From Diogma glabrata (taxonomy: Eukaryota > Arthropoda > Insecta > Diptera > Cylindrotomidae), in assembly GCA_963693315.1 (NCBI GenBank), contig OY856188.1, forward strand, positions 103,108,462 through 103,172,461: a stretch of 64,000 nt of DNA. The letters run 5' to 3'. The position numbers and the translations under genes are program-made. This document shows, in pieces, positions 1-13,100 of this stretch. The stretch's first letter is position 1, and the number at the start of each line of letters is the position of its first letter. Below the pieces are notes generated by a model. The model saw only the letters and a program-made list of their open reading frames with translations, made no database searches and had not been told where the DNA came from.

Positions 1-899
1 GAGATCAATGATCTTCTGAATATGGTAACATATCAAATTTAAAATCACAAGATCGAATGGACGGCTATGTTAGAATTTTTTCTTATCTTTTAAGATCGTT
101 CGACCGATTCTTTTAAGATCGGTTATTACGTCAGTGTCAGTGTCCAATTATCATATCTGGTCTTATATTCTCCATCGTCTGTCTTAAGTAGACCGTAAAT
201 GTAGGATAGGTTTTTACGCTCAGATACAGATAAATGCGATTCGTCAGTTTGTGTAAGAGTTCAAAATTTGTGACCTAGTTTTAGTTTAGTGTAAGAATTG
301 ATACATACAATGATCAAAGCGATTCTAGCTTTTATGTCTGTAAGTATGCTGTGTTTGAGTCAAACATTGGTCGTAAGATCATTTTTCTCAATCTATTTAC
401 AATCATTCATATTTAAATCCAGAAAAATGACATGTAAACTGAAAGGTGGGACCAAAGCATGCAATGTGCTGAAGTTTGAGCTTAATCGAGCAACGGGTCT
501 AGCAATAGCATATTTTTGTTTTGTATTTAAAATTTTTGATTGTCGAGTTTTGGCCAGTTTTACGTTGCAAGGGATTTTATCCTCAATACTCATCCTGGAA
601 TAAATTTCAATTACCAAAATTTCACTAACTAGAAGGTGCAATAACCGGAACAAACAGTTCATGTTTTAGCCAAACCCTTCCACATCTACCCTATAATATC
701 ATTTTACAACATTTTCTAGAAGTTTTTTAATGAAATTCTTCATCATCTATAATAACCGTTTCTTTTGCATAATAGCTAAATTTTTTTATGAATATCTTGA
801 ACAGAATAATTAAGGTATCAATTCAAAAAAAATTAACTACTTTGAATTTTTTCCACTCTACTCTCAATATCCCTCTAACTCTTTATTTATCAATTATAG
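1..899. other. AT-rich leader, no supported gene
   Basis: I see no convincing gene here. The run ends in a pyrimidine-rich tract and a TATAG acceptor at 899 that opens the first zinc-finger exon. The phrase around 269-281 (TTTGTGACCTAGTT) also occurs near 61678, just upstream of a LINE ORF1, so part of this stretch may be an old LINE 5' fragment. Open frames at 298-603 and 393-662 overlap on opposite strands, have no recognisable motif and are probably chance. Confidence 0.4.
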
Positions 900-1118
900 C
901 AAACACATGAAATGAATTATCTTCAAGGATCATTTGATGAAATAGATACAGACTCTAAAGCTAGTTATGGAAATAAAATTTCAATTAAGAAAGAGAAAAC
1001 TGAAAATTCTTACACATGCGACTGGAAAAACTGTGGTATAAGTTTTTTGGAGTACTCTGATTTGCTATTCCATAAAAAAATTCATTTAGCTTGTCATGCT
1101 AAAAAGTCACACACAAAA
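900..1118 (+). CDS. Zinc-finger gene exon: leader plus one C-x4-C finger
   Basis: The exon is 73 codons in phase 0, with acceptor TATAG at 899 and donor GTAATT at 1119. It starts QTHEMNYLQG. The ATG at 912 is inside the exon, so I do not call it the gene start. A Lys/Glu-rich stretch precedes one finger of the spacing CDWKNC-x12-H-x3-H. The same unusual C-x4-C finger recurs in the exon at 42011-42190 (CDWNRC), which suggests internal duplication. It could serve as a first coding exon if an upstream leader exon is noncoding. Confidence 0.75.
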
Positions 1119-4100
1119 GTAATTAATTTTTTTAATTTCTTTTTACTTGTTTAATAATAGCTTAACAATTATTTCATTTTAGATAAAACAGGAAAAGCCG
1201 AACGCTGACACCGTAAATTCTAATAACAGTGAAACAAATCCACCCAACAATTCTCTACAAAGTTTGGAAAACAACAGAGCGGGATCAGAAATAGCCATTA
1301 AAGTAAGTACGAAAGACAAGAACATCGTTTTCCGTATTGTATTTACGATCTATGTTGACTACTGACGAAAGTTTTTTGGTCAATAATCATAACAATTGTA
1401 ATATCGAATTAATAGTTTAGAGTGTTTTAAATTATAATTGTGGTGCTTGTTTTGGTTTGCATAGTTCAAATAACGGTGAAAAAACTTGTTCGTTTTTCGT
1501 GTTCATCAGGTTGTTCCGAGATTGAATTTTGTTGAATTCTAGTATGTCTAAGCGACAATCATCTTGACATTGGTGTATGATGTTCAGGCTATTTATATTG
1601 AAATGGTGTCGATTTGCGATCATGTGTTCCGCAACGGATGATTCATTGGATTTTAGTCTTGTGGCTTTGTCATGTTCTTTAGAACGAGTTTCAATACTCC
1701 CTTTTGTTCTACCAATGTACATTGCATTGCAATTTGGGGCGTTGCATGAAATGGAGTATATCATGTGCCAGCTTTTTCTAGTTTTTGTACAGTTTAGCTT
1801 TCGAAAGGCGAAACACCATGCTGTTGAACGCTGCTTTTTTGCTGGTTGCTGTGGTTTGAGTTGGATGTTATGTATCTGTTTGTTGAGGTGGGTTTCCGGT
1901 ATATTTTATATCCTGTTGTCTCTTCAGCTTTCCTTTTTCAATTTAGTTCTAGAAAGTTGATTTCACCATTCTGCTCTTCTTCTACAGTAAACTGGATCGC
2001 CGGTTCCCTAGAATTGATAAACGTGAGAGTATCTTGAGTATCTTAATGTTATCCACGTACCTGAACTATATACATGGGAAAATTAATTACATTTCATTTC
2101 ATTAAATGGAAATTCAATTACAAATAATTACATAAAAACAAAATCTTTAAGAATATTACCATTATATATAAAATAAGAGTTTTAATTTTTCTAATACAAA
2201 TTTCTAATTATACTTTTACTCCAACGGTAATTTAGCTATACCTCTGGAAAATTTTCCATTTTTTTTTTGTTTTAACTACTACTGAACGTACTTTGTCATC
2301 GACTGCAACCACAACTGAGTTAATTCTGCCCAAAAGCCAATGTGTAGGAGTTAAAGATTCATCAACAAGAGGAACAATATCATCAACCTTCAAATTTTTC
2401 AACTGGAAACTTATGTTTGTAGCTTTGCTGAAGTTGATGGATATATTTAACTTGAAATCTTTCGAAAAATGCTTCATCATTTAACTTATCTGTTCCCATT
2501 GTGTCAATCTCTTTTGTGGTAACGATGTTACTCCAAATCATTTGAATCAGACGATAAAACCGTTAGAGGTCTTGAAATAATGACACCCTTTATTTCGATG
2601 GTTAAATTATATATTTGCTTTTGTGTCATTACTTGTGCTCCAACTACTTTTTTTACGTTGAGAATCTTTATGTCAGAGTCCCACAAACCATCATAATTTG
2701 GAGTACGTGGAGGAATAAAGTTCCATTTGACTCCTTCTGTTGCACAATAATTTTAAATTATTTCATTATTTTTTTAAACAACTTGTTCCATATCAAGTAA
2801 CTTAGTTTTTTAACTAAAAATGTTAGATCGTTGATCACTCCAAAGAACGGAACTACGACCTCTTCTATTGAAAATTCGTTTCAAACGCCACTGCAGATTC
2901 ATTTATATCATAATGAATCTGCAGTGGCGTCTTCCACAACTTCCAAATGAACTGCTTTGCTAGCAAAATATTTGAAGATGTAAATATATACTTTTACGTA
3001 TGTAAATTTTGTTTTATGTTTGCATCTAACACAAAACGGTCAGCAAAAATCAATGCCAGTTGAACTAAATGGATATATGAGATCAATTCGTTTCTTCGGT
3101 AAATCTCCCAATATCGATCAAGTTGTCGAAAACATTTTATGCAACTTCAAAGAACTCGTTTGACTTGACAAATTCCTTGAACTATCCAAATTTTTTTACG
3201 TATAGAGTTACGCTAGAGTGTGTTGGGCATCACAGTGCAAATGATGGTTATGTTCATGCTGAATTATTAATGTTGAAATCATATGGCAATGAACTTTTTA
3301 AAATTCGACCACCAACACGAAGAAGATTGACTGCATTCAAAAATTGTGTTAAACTCAAAAATTTAATTTTTCTCGAACAAAATTCGTTTTCCTTCAAATA
3401 TTTTATATCTTTTACGAAATATTTTTGCTGTACCATAAACACAAGTGATTTCGTAGCATCATTTCGTTCCAAAACAGTTATGAATTCAGATTGTTTATAT
3501 GACTTGTTTAATCCTCCACAATTTTTGATAAATCGTTTACAATATGCAACAACACGAACTAATTATTCTAGAGAACTATAATCTTCAATTCTTATGGTAT
3601 CTTCTTAATACCCGAAAAGTATTTTTATTTTATTTTAATTCTGGAATATCATTTAAGGGTATTTTATTAGGCCAATTGTCTTCTTGGGAGCTCAAAAATG
3701 TTGGTCCTTGAAACCACATAGAATTATCAATAATTTACTAGGCATAATTCTACGAGATAAAATATCGGCCGCATTATTATTTTGTTCACATGTCTCCAAA
3801 TCATATTCATACTATTTATTGGATTTCCGCAACCCTGTGTGCAACATACGTCTTTAATTTATACTGTGGCAACCGAATTTTTTGCAATAGCTTGGTTGCC
3901 ATTTGCCAAATACGAAGCTGTTGACCAGGGGGTGCGCTTTCTTTAGTAATCATGCCTCTAAGTAGTAAAGTGATTGTTGCTTGGCTATACTTGGATACAA
4001 AGATATAAAGTCAAACCAGACCATTTTTTCGTTCTTTTTAGGGTTCCGTACTTTAAAAAAGTAAAAACGGAACCCTAGTGACACTTCGGTGTCCGTCCGA

Positions 4101-7100
4101 ATTTCTACATATTCGATTTACTCACAAACTATAAGTGCTATCAAGTTGAAATTTTCTGCAGTTATTAAAAGTGTTTTTCCACGCCTGCTAATAACAACAA
4201 AATTTCAAATATTTGTTTTTATCTATATGTTATGGACATAGATAAAAAGATAATAAAACAAAAGCATTTTGTAAGGAATCGTGTTTGGTTTAGAAAAATC
4301 GAAAAAGATCAAAATATTTCAAAAAAAAAAATTTTATTGATTTTTCGACTGCTTAGTTTTTTAGATATTGCAAAAAGCGAGTGTTTGTTTTCCTAACCAA
4401 CCACCCCCCCGCCCAAATTTCCTGTCCCGGAAAAAAATTTCCCCTGTAACTTCGAACATTACAAAAGAAAAAAATTGGAAAAATTCATGGTTATGGGCAA
4501 TGTTGTAAATATTGAATGAAAAATATAGCGGTCGGCTCATCATTTCAAATGGTATTTTGAGGGGTTTGATATTGAAAACAAATTATTTTTGACCTTGTCG
4601 AATGGGGTTTCATATGAAAGATGTATTTTTTTCTAGCCTAAAACAATTTTTTTGCAGTTTTCGGAAAAACCGTTTTTGATTCATTTGATTAAAATTCTAA
4701 AATTGTGTTTTTGTGAAGGACTATTCATGTAAAATAATCGGAGAAGAGAATAAATGTTGCAGAGAAGAAAGTAAAGTATTGAGTCAAACGAAATATAGAA
4801 AATAGGGAGGGGCTGAAATCCCAACCTCTGAGTTATCAAGACTTCTGGGTTAAGAATTTTGATATAGTTTTCGGCAAAAAACTTTTAAGAGGACATTGTT
4901 TTTAGTTTTGGTCAGCGATGTATATTTAGCGTTTCGAGAAAAAATTACAAAATCACAAATTCATATTTCTTTCAAAATTCCAAAAATATTGTAAAAATTA
5001 AATAAAATCAAAAATTTAAACTTTTTCCAAAATTCTAAAAATATAGCAAAAATTATAACAATATCAAAAATTGAAACTGTTTTCGAAATTCCAAAAATTA
5101 TAATGAAACCAAAAATTTAAAATTTTTCAAAATTCTAAAATATACCAAAAATTCTTAAAAAATCAAAAATTGAAACTTTTTTTAAAATTCTAAAATTATA
5201 TATAAAAAGAATTCTATTTTTTTCAAAATTCTAAAAATATTGCAAAAATTATAACAAAAACAAAAATTAAAAGATTTTCCAAAATTCTAAAAATATTGCA
5301 AAAATTATTATAAAATCAAAAATACAAACTTTTTTTCAAAATTCCACAAATAATTCAAAAACTATAACAAATTCAAAAAATTTCTATATCCAATTTCTTT
5401 TCAATTACATTTACGTCATAAAAACAGTAATTTTTTTTTCCAAAAAATTGGCTAAAAAAATAAATAAAATCATTTTTTGACACACTTGACATTATTTTTT
5501 TGACAAACCTATAATGCCATAATTCTCAATAATAATAATAAAATTTACAAATAATTAATTTTATTTTTTTCCAAAAAATTGGGTAAAAAAATAAATAAAA
5601 ATCTTTCTTTTGACACACTTGACAACATTTTTTTTGACAAACTTATAATGCAATAATCTAGTTTTTGGTCTCACATACCAATCCCGACCATCAAAATTTC
5701 TCCACATTCTTTGATTCTACTAATTATCACTTAAAATTAACATTTTTTAAGCAAAAAATATGCCAATTTCCTTGTTTTGACACACTTCCGGTACAGTTAT
5801 CGAACACATCGTCCTTTCGACTCTTACCATTGAGTGTACGTATTTTTAGAAACAAACATTTTTAAAATCGCTCCAGCGGTTTTCTAGATTTCGTCGGTTG
5901 TGACGGCCGTACAAGCATTTTTTATTTTTACTTTTTTTAGAATCAGTAGGTCCTAAAACGTCGAGAAATGCAAAAAAAGTTGGGCTAAGAATTTCACTTT
6001 TAGCTCCTGAATCTAATGCTTAGGTCTTTCAAACCGAAGTAATGAACAAACAAGATCAGATTATATCAACCAAGTTTAACAAGTCAGATGAACTCAACTT
6101 CAGGTGAAAGGCGTTAGGTTGAAAAATTATGCGATAACATACCTGTTTGCTATACGATAGATTATTATTTAATATGGTTGCGTTGCAAATATTCTTTGTG
6201 AGGTTGATCACTAATTACAAACATTTTTGAAATTGTTGAACTATTGAACTACTGTTGAACTATAAAATTGTTACAGTCAAGTAAATCGAGGTTGGGATCT
6301 GTTCTTTTCATTAGGTCTGATACAGTACCACTAGTGCAGAAAAATAGTAGCCACCATCACTTCGATTTTAGCTCTGCAGGCAGTTATTGTGAATGTTCAA
6401 GTAACTGGAGTTCAAATCCTGTTGGTATACCGATTTCCCCAATGTTCAGTAGACAATCCACTCGTTGGCAATAATTTGACAACACATTTTCCTCCAACTA
6501 TTGTGATAGGTGACTTTAATGTTGGTGTTGGTTTCAGGAATTATCGCCAATCAGCAAAAGTAAAACCTCAGATATTTCGTTGAATGTTTAATTTATTTTT
6601 GATTTAAATTTATAATATTTAATATTTTGACTTTTGAAATTATTTAGATGTTGATGACTTGATGTCCAAATTAATAAGAGAGAAAATTATGTGTACAATT
6701 AAATTATTTTATAATTTACGGTTTAAGAGTTACAGTGTGTCACATAGAGTTGTGTACACTTAGATATTTAAAAAATAAACATAATAAGTACAATAAATGT
6801 TGTTCATAATTAAATTATGGGGATTCTGATGATGATACGCTGATGACTGTATCATTTAAAGATTGTGATTCAACCGGGTCATTTGAGTTGTCCCAACATA
6901 CCGCCTCGGGTGACATACTTGAGTCAAAGCTAGGAATGATCGATATTTTTGTGATCGGCCGCTTATATGTTCCTTTCGAAGTTTTTATGGTAACAACTCG
7001 AATAAGATTATCTTCGCCTGGGTGAACTTGTTCGATTCGTCCTAGTGGCCACTGTCCTGCTGGTAGATTTTCACTGCGTAGCAAAACAATATCGCCAATC

Positions 7101-10100
7101 TTGACTTCAATGCCTTTGCGTTGCCATTTGGTGAGACGGTTAAGTGAAGTTAGGTACTCATTGTACCAACGATGCCAAAAATGTTGATACAGTTGCTGCA
7201 TTAATTGCCATCGTGATAGTCGGGATATCTTGAGATGTCGAAGATCAGGTTCAGGTTGTAAATTGAGCGGTTGCCCAATCAAAAGATGTCCAATAGTAAG
7301 GGGATTCATATCATCATCTGCTAGTTTACAAAGAGGTCTGGAGTTTAAGGTGGCTTCAATCTGCGTCAAAAGCGTGTACAGTTCTTCATAGGTAGGTTTT
7401 ACATCACGTAGCACACGTTGCAAGTGGAATTTGGTTGATTTAACTGTGGCTTCACACAATCCATTGAAATGAGGTGCTGATGGTGGGACAAAGTGCCAAT
7501 TTGTTCCCTGTGATACTGCCCAATTTTCGATGGTCTCTGCAAACCTTTGGTTTTTCATGGTGTCATGGAGAAGTTTGAGCTCTTTTGCAGCTCCAACAAA
7601 ATTCGTTCCGTTGTCACTGTGAAGATCACTACATACGCCACGACGGTTTTGGAACCTCTTCAATGCTGCCAGGAATTTTTCGGTGGATAGATCAGTGACG
7701 AGCTCTAAATGGACCGCCTTTGATGCCATACATGTGAATACTGCTAAATACGCCTTGAACGTAGTGCTTTTTCGTTTTTGCTCGGTTCGTAGAATATAGG
7801 GACCTGCGTAATCGATGCTTGACTGGAGAAACGGTCGGATTAAATTTACTCTTGAAGGTGGTAGTTGTCCCATTAGCTGCGTTAGAGTTTCTTTCTTCAG
7901 TCGCCAACAAGTGATGCATTTATGTATAACTTGTTTTATAAGATTTTTACATCTGGGAATGGCGAATTTTTGACGTATAATGGCTGTGAGGAGAGATGGT
8001 CCAGAATGCAAATGGTTGGTATGAGCTTCTTGAATGATCATTTCAGACACTTTGTGGTTATGTGGCAAAATGACTGGGTGTTTTGCATCGTATGGTATTT
8101 CAGCCTTTTGGAGTCGACCGCCAACACGCAGGATGCCGTTATTATCTAGAAATGGACTAAAAGAAACTAATTTACTTTTATGCGACAGTGGTTTTGTTTG
8201 TGTAAGTGTATTTCATCTTTATAACCCTCATATTGAGCAACCTTAGTTATTAACATTTCTGCATTCGAGAGTTCCTTATAACTTAAAGAACTCAAATTGG
8301 TGTTTTCGAAATTGCGGAAATTATAAACAGCACGTAGCACCCACGCAAGAATTCGCTTTGATTGGTGGAAGCTGGAATGGTTGTTAATTATACGATAAAC
8401 TTCATTAATTGGTAGAGTTTTATGTTCGACGGATGTTGATGTTGCCGGAACTGCCATTACCACTAAATTTTCTTCTGGCACTCTTTTCACACGCTTTTGT
8501 TTTTCTTTTGGTACGTGCATTGGTTGTTGTTGAATCCAAGCTGGTCCCTTCCACCATAATTGGTGTGCTATAAGTTCTGCAGGTAGAATACCTCTGGTTG
8601 CACAGTCAGCTGGATTCTGTTTGCCTGGTACATGTTGCCACTGGATTGTATTACTAGATCGAAGAATTTGCCCTATCCTGTTACTAACAAAAACATCTTG
8701 GTTTGCAGGTGGTGAACTTAACCAATTTATGACGATAGAAGAGTCTGTAAAAAGATAAATAGACGGTTTTTTTTTTAAATCCAAAGAGTCAAGCACAGTC
8801 TTCAATAAGTTGGTAAGCAACACAGCTGCACATAATTCCAATCTGGGAATGGTATGACGTTTAGTGACGGCTAATGGTGCAACCTTAGTCTTAGCTGCAA
8901 TTAAATTGGTAAAGACACTTCCATCTTCCTGCAAGGTTCTGGAATATATTACTGCTGCATATGCTGCATGTGAAGCGTCTGCAAACCCAATTAGCTCGAT
9001 ATCAATAGAAGAACCCAACCATCTCGGAATTTCCAATGACTCCAACATGTGCAAACTATCCCTAATCTTAAGCCATTCATTACTTGTTTCAATGGGGAGT
9101 TCATCGTCCCAATCTACTTTTAACTGCCAAAGTGCTTGGTATAGAATCTTAACACCAATTACAACCGGGGAAAGCCACCCTAAAGGGTCAAATATTTTCG
9201 CAGCCTCCGACAGTAGAATACGTTTTGTTATTTTTGTTTTGGGTGGTAAATTAACCTTAAAGGAAAACACATCTTTTATTGGTAAAAATTGTATCCCCAA
9301 AACAGCAATGGTTTTAGAACCTTCTGTGATTTCTAGTGGAGTGATCTCCTGATCTTCAGGTGGAAAGTGAGACAAGAGATCAACATGATTTGCTGACCAC
9401 TTTCTCAAATGAAATCCACCAGACTTAAGAATTTCTATTAATTCTACCTGTCGTTTTTTCGCCTGTTCGATTGTGTCTGCTCCAGACATAACGTCATCCA
9501 TGTAGAAATCGTTTTTCACGATTTTAACCGTTTCTGGATATTTCTCAACAAATTTTTCGGCTGTGACTTGAAGGGCCTTTTGTGAAAGAAAAGACGCAGG
9601 TGCTGTACCATAAGTTACAGTGAGGAGACGGTAGTGGCGTAAAGGAAAATCAGGTGATTCTCTCCATATAATTCGCTGAAAATCAGCATCAGACTTGTGC
9701 ACCCAGATTTGCCGAAACATTTTTTCGACATCACCTGAGAAAATAAAACGGTGCTTTCGGAATCTAATCAGAATGTTGATAAGATTTTGTTGGATGGTAG
9801 GACCGACAAGAAGAGAAGAATTAAGTGATGCTCCCGACTTTGATATCGCAGAGGCATCAAACACTACGCGAAGTTTGGTAGTAGAACTGGATTCTTTGAT
9901 TACTCCATGGTGTGGTAAATAGAAAATCTCAGAGTGTGGTTTCTGCAGTTCATCTGTTGGAATCAGCTCCATGTGACCAAGCCTTTCATACTCTCTCATG
10001 CACTCTACATATTGTTTGCGAAGATTTTCATTCCTTAAGAGTTTCTGTTCAAGAGAGCTGAATCTTTTCATTGCTTGGCAAAGAGATTCGCCTAGCTTAG

Positions 10101-13100
10101 GTGTGTGAACCTTGAATGGAAGCGCTACTCTAAACCTGCCATCGTCATCTCTAATGCATCGCGACTTAAAACTTTCTAAACATAGTTCCTCATCCTTTGA
10201 CAGTCTAGAAGTACATGGAACCTCTTCAATTTCCCAAAACCTTCTGAGAGTTCTATCAATGTCTATTACCTCTATATGGTGAGAAACAAGTGTAGTTGAA
10301 CTTTCATCATTTAGTAAATTGGCTGAATCCCTATAAATTCCTCCTACGATCCATCCTAATTTGGTATGTTGAGCTGTAGGTAATTGCTCACTTTGAATAA
10401 TCTGACCTTCTGTAAGAAGCAGCAAAAAACGATCACAACCGACTAGGATGTCAATTTTATCCGGGAGATTAAAATAGGGATCCGCTAACTGGAGATCGCG
10501 TAGGTAGCCGAGTTTGTTTAATGGTATAGCCTTTGGTGGTAGATTTGACGTAATTTTTGGTAGAATGTAAGTTGTCAAATCCATGCTATTACTATGGTCA
10601 ATTCTAGAGCGAATTCGAATAGTGGTAACGCCTTTGGAGCAACCAGCCTTTGCACCGTTAAGCGTATCGATATTGAGTCGCGCATTAGTTCTTTGTAATC
10701 CAAGGCGATGGATGCAAGAATCAGTGGCGAAAGAGCGGGTTGACGCTGAATCAAGAAGCACGCGGCAGGTTTGCCATATGCCAAATTTATCTTGGGCCTC
10801 AACCAGAGCTGTTGGTATTATAGCATTGTCATTTATGATGTCCGTAGGTATCGGCTCATTAACAAATGCCTTTGGTTTGGTGGGTAACAAATAGCAACAT
10901 GTTGTCTCCGCACTCTGGATGGTGGCTGAAGAACTTGGTGTGACTCTGGGTGTGGCCATTGGTGTTGGTGATGGATTGGAATTAGGAGTTTGGTGAACTA
11001 GACTATGGTGTTTTTTTCCACAGTGGTGACATTTCTTTTTGGTTCTACATTTAAACACAGAGTGAGAGTCATTAAGACAATTGTAGCATCTATTGGAATC
11101 CCTAATATAGTCTCTACGTTTGCTTAGGTCCATTTCGATGAATTTAGGACAGTCACAGAGCTTATGCTCCAGGCCACTGCATAGAGAACAATTAGGGAGA
11201 GTTTGAACATGAAAAGCCTTTGTTGATAATGATTTCGATGGTGAACTCTTCGGTTGACCTCGAGAAGCCTGTGGTTTAAGACCTTCTAAGGAATCCATAC
11301 GTCTACTGAGAAACTTCAGAAATTGATCAAACGTTGGAAAATCTATTTCAGCTGTCTCTTGTCGCCAAAGTTGACGTGTTATTTCATCGAGTTTATTTTC
11401 AGCTATATATAGCAGCCAACAGTCCCTTGTTTCAGCATTTTGTCCTAATGCCTTTAATCCACGTATGACTTCATCACATGCATCGTGCATGCGGCCGACT
11501 GCTTCCGAAGAAACAGAAGTGATTGTCGGCTGAGACAAGTACAGTTCGATGAAATCATTGACTATATGTCGTTTTCTATCGTAGCGCTTGACAAGTCGCT
11601 GAAACGCTTCGTTGTATGAGGCGTCTTCAATTCTAAAATGACGTAATAGCTGTTCTGCTGGTCCTCTTAGCTGTCCTTTCAAGTATTGAAACTTTTGAGC
11701 AGGAGAGAGACTCGTGTTATCGTGGACTGTAGAACGAAAAAGATCAAAAAACGAGTTCCACTCTCTAGGCTTACCGTTGAAAGTTGGCAAACTTAACCGA
11801 GGAAGCTTATAATCTGCACCTAGGTTGATTGAAGTTGAATTATTTGGAAGAGTTTCATTTAGGGAAAATGTTGGAGAATTTGCTTTTGAGCGCATGCACC
11901 TTTGCAGAATCGACAATATTTTATAATAGTCTTCATCGACTGTTTCCATGTCAGATTTAATGTTAGCATCAATTGTGAAAATTTGGTGTTCTAAATCTAT
12001 GAATTCTTTATAATGTTCGTTTAATTTATCAACGCGAGTCTTTAAATCATCGTAAGCTACGTTTTCATTAACAGTATTAGCAAAATTAAATAATCTAGTA
12101 ATTTGTCCTTTTACTATGCCTCTACGTTTGATCAAACCTTCCATTTTAAAGTTCGTAAAGAGAAAATTCACACGTGATATTCAAATATAGCAAATAAACT
12201 AATGTTTAAATACAAAATTATCAAAAGAACCACCAAATAACTAATTCACAACACAATGTTACACTAATATATCAATCAAAAATATTTAGCAACAGCAATA
12301 ATTAAGTTTATAAAAGTCACTTTTATTTCCAAACTTTTATTTGATTAATGTCGCAATGTATTTAAATGTTTATCAAGAAATCTTTTTATATTATGCAAGC
12401 AAATAAAATAAAATAAATGCAATAATAAAATATAAAATAAATGTGATACTCAAGGTTTTTACGATAATCCTATGTAGCGGTACTGGATAACTAATTAAGT
12501 TCCGGAAGAATTTTCCATGTGGCAAGTTTTTGGTACAAACTTGAAAATTCCTCAATCAATCGGCAGCTTAATCCAAATTATCCGACTTGAAGGACCAAAT
12601 GTTGGTTTCAGGAATTATCGCCAATCAGCAAAAGATATTTCGTTGAATGTTTAATTTATTTTTGATTTAAATTTATAATATTTAATATTTTGACTTTTGA
12701 AATTATTTAGATGTTGATGACTTGATGTCCAAATTAATAAGAGAGAAAATTATGTGTACAATTAAATTATTTTATAATTTACGGTTTAAGAGTTACAGTG
12801 TGTCACATAGAGTTGTGTACACTTAAATATTTAAAAAATAAACATAATAAGTACAATAAATGTTGTTCATAATTAAATTATGGGGATTCTGATGATGATA
12901 CGCTGATGACTGTATCATTTAAAGATTGTGATTCAACCGGGTCATTTGAGTTGTCCCAACAGTTGGTTTCAATAAAAATCCTCAAAACTGGCTCTCAAAC
13001 TATTTTCTACAAAAATATTTACAAAGAAAAATTCATGAGCCAACAGTTGAAGCTACAAAAATTGATAATATTTTTCCAATATAAATAATTTATAAGCTGG

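Larger units (their letters stand above)
4035..6525 (+). mobile_element. Helentron (Helitron-2 type), left part
   Basis: The left end has AGGGTTCCGTAC and its complement ACGGAACCCT (4040-4076), which make a hairpin. It is followed by GTCCGTCC and a conserved block repeated at 20100-20400. The right end of the same element is at 13201-13258, beyond a nested BEL insertion (6526-12961). From 6270, in broken frames, there is an endonuclease/exonuclease/phosphatase-like tract ending IVIGDFN. It continues after the BEL element, as expected for the C-terminal nuclease of Helentrons. I see no Rep or helicase ORF, so the copy is internally deleted or decayed. The alternative is a LINE endonuclease trapped in a non-autonomous Helentron. 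Confidence 0.65.
6526..12961 (-). mobile_element. Near-complete BEL/Pao LTR retrotransposon
   Basis: The element is 6436 bases on the minus strand. LTRs at 6526-6898 and 12600-12961 both run TGTTGG...CCAACA, and GTTGG target duplications sit outside them. The LTRs differ by an 11-base indel (near 6553-6563) and a single visible substitution, so the insertion is recent. On the minus strand the 5' LTR is followed by TTTGGTCCTTCAAGTCGG, which begins with the TGG expected of a primer-binding site. Gag-Pol reads from 12171 to 6815 but carries a frameshift near 8190, so this copy is probably defective. No envelope gene is seen. It sits inside the Helentron endonuclease-like region. Confidence 0.95.

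Noticed and set aside
912..1154. ATG at 912 as the start of a small gene
   Set aside because: A good acceptor at 899 opens the frame upstream of the ATG, and a donor at 1119 cuts it before the apparent stop, so it is an internal exon.
3123..3581. Plus-strand 152-codon ORF
   Set aside because: The minus strand carries the recognisable BEL sequence. The plus frame has no motif.
6268..6583. Independent small gene
   Set aside because: The frame runs into the BEL LTR. Its true continuation lies at 12967 and it is a nuclease relic.
8864..9352. Plus-strand 162-codon ORF
   Set aside because: It is a shadow on the opposite strand of the BEL reverse transcriptase/RNase H frame.
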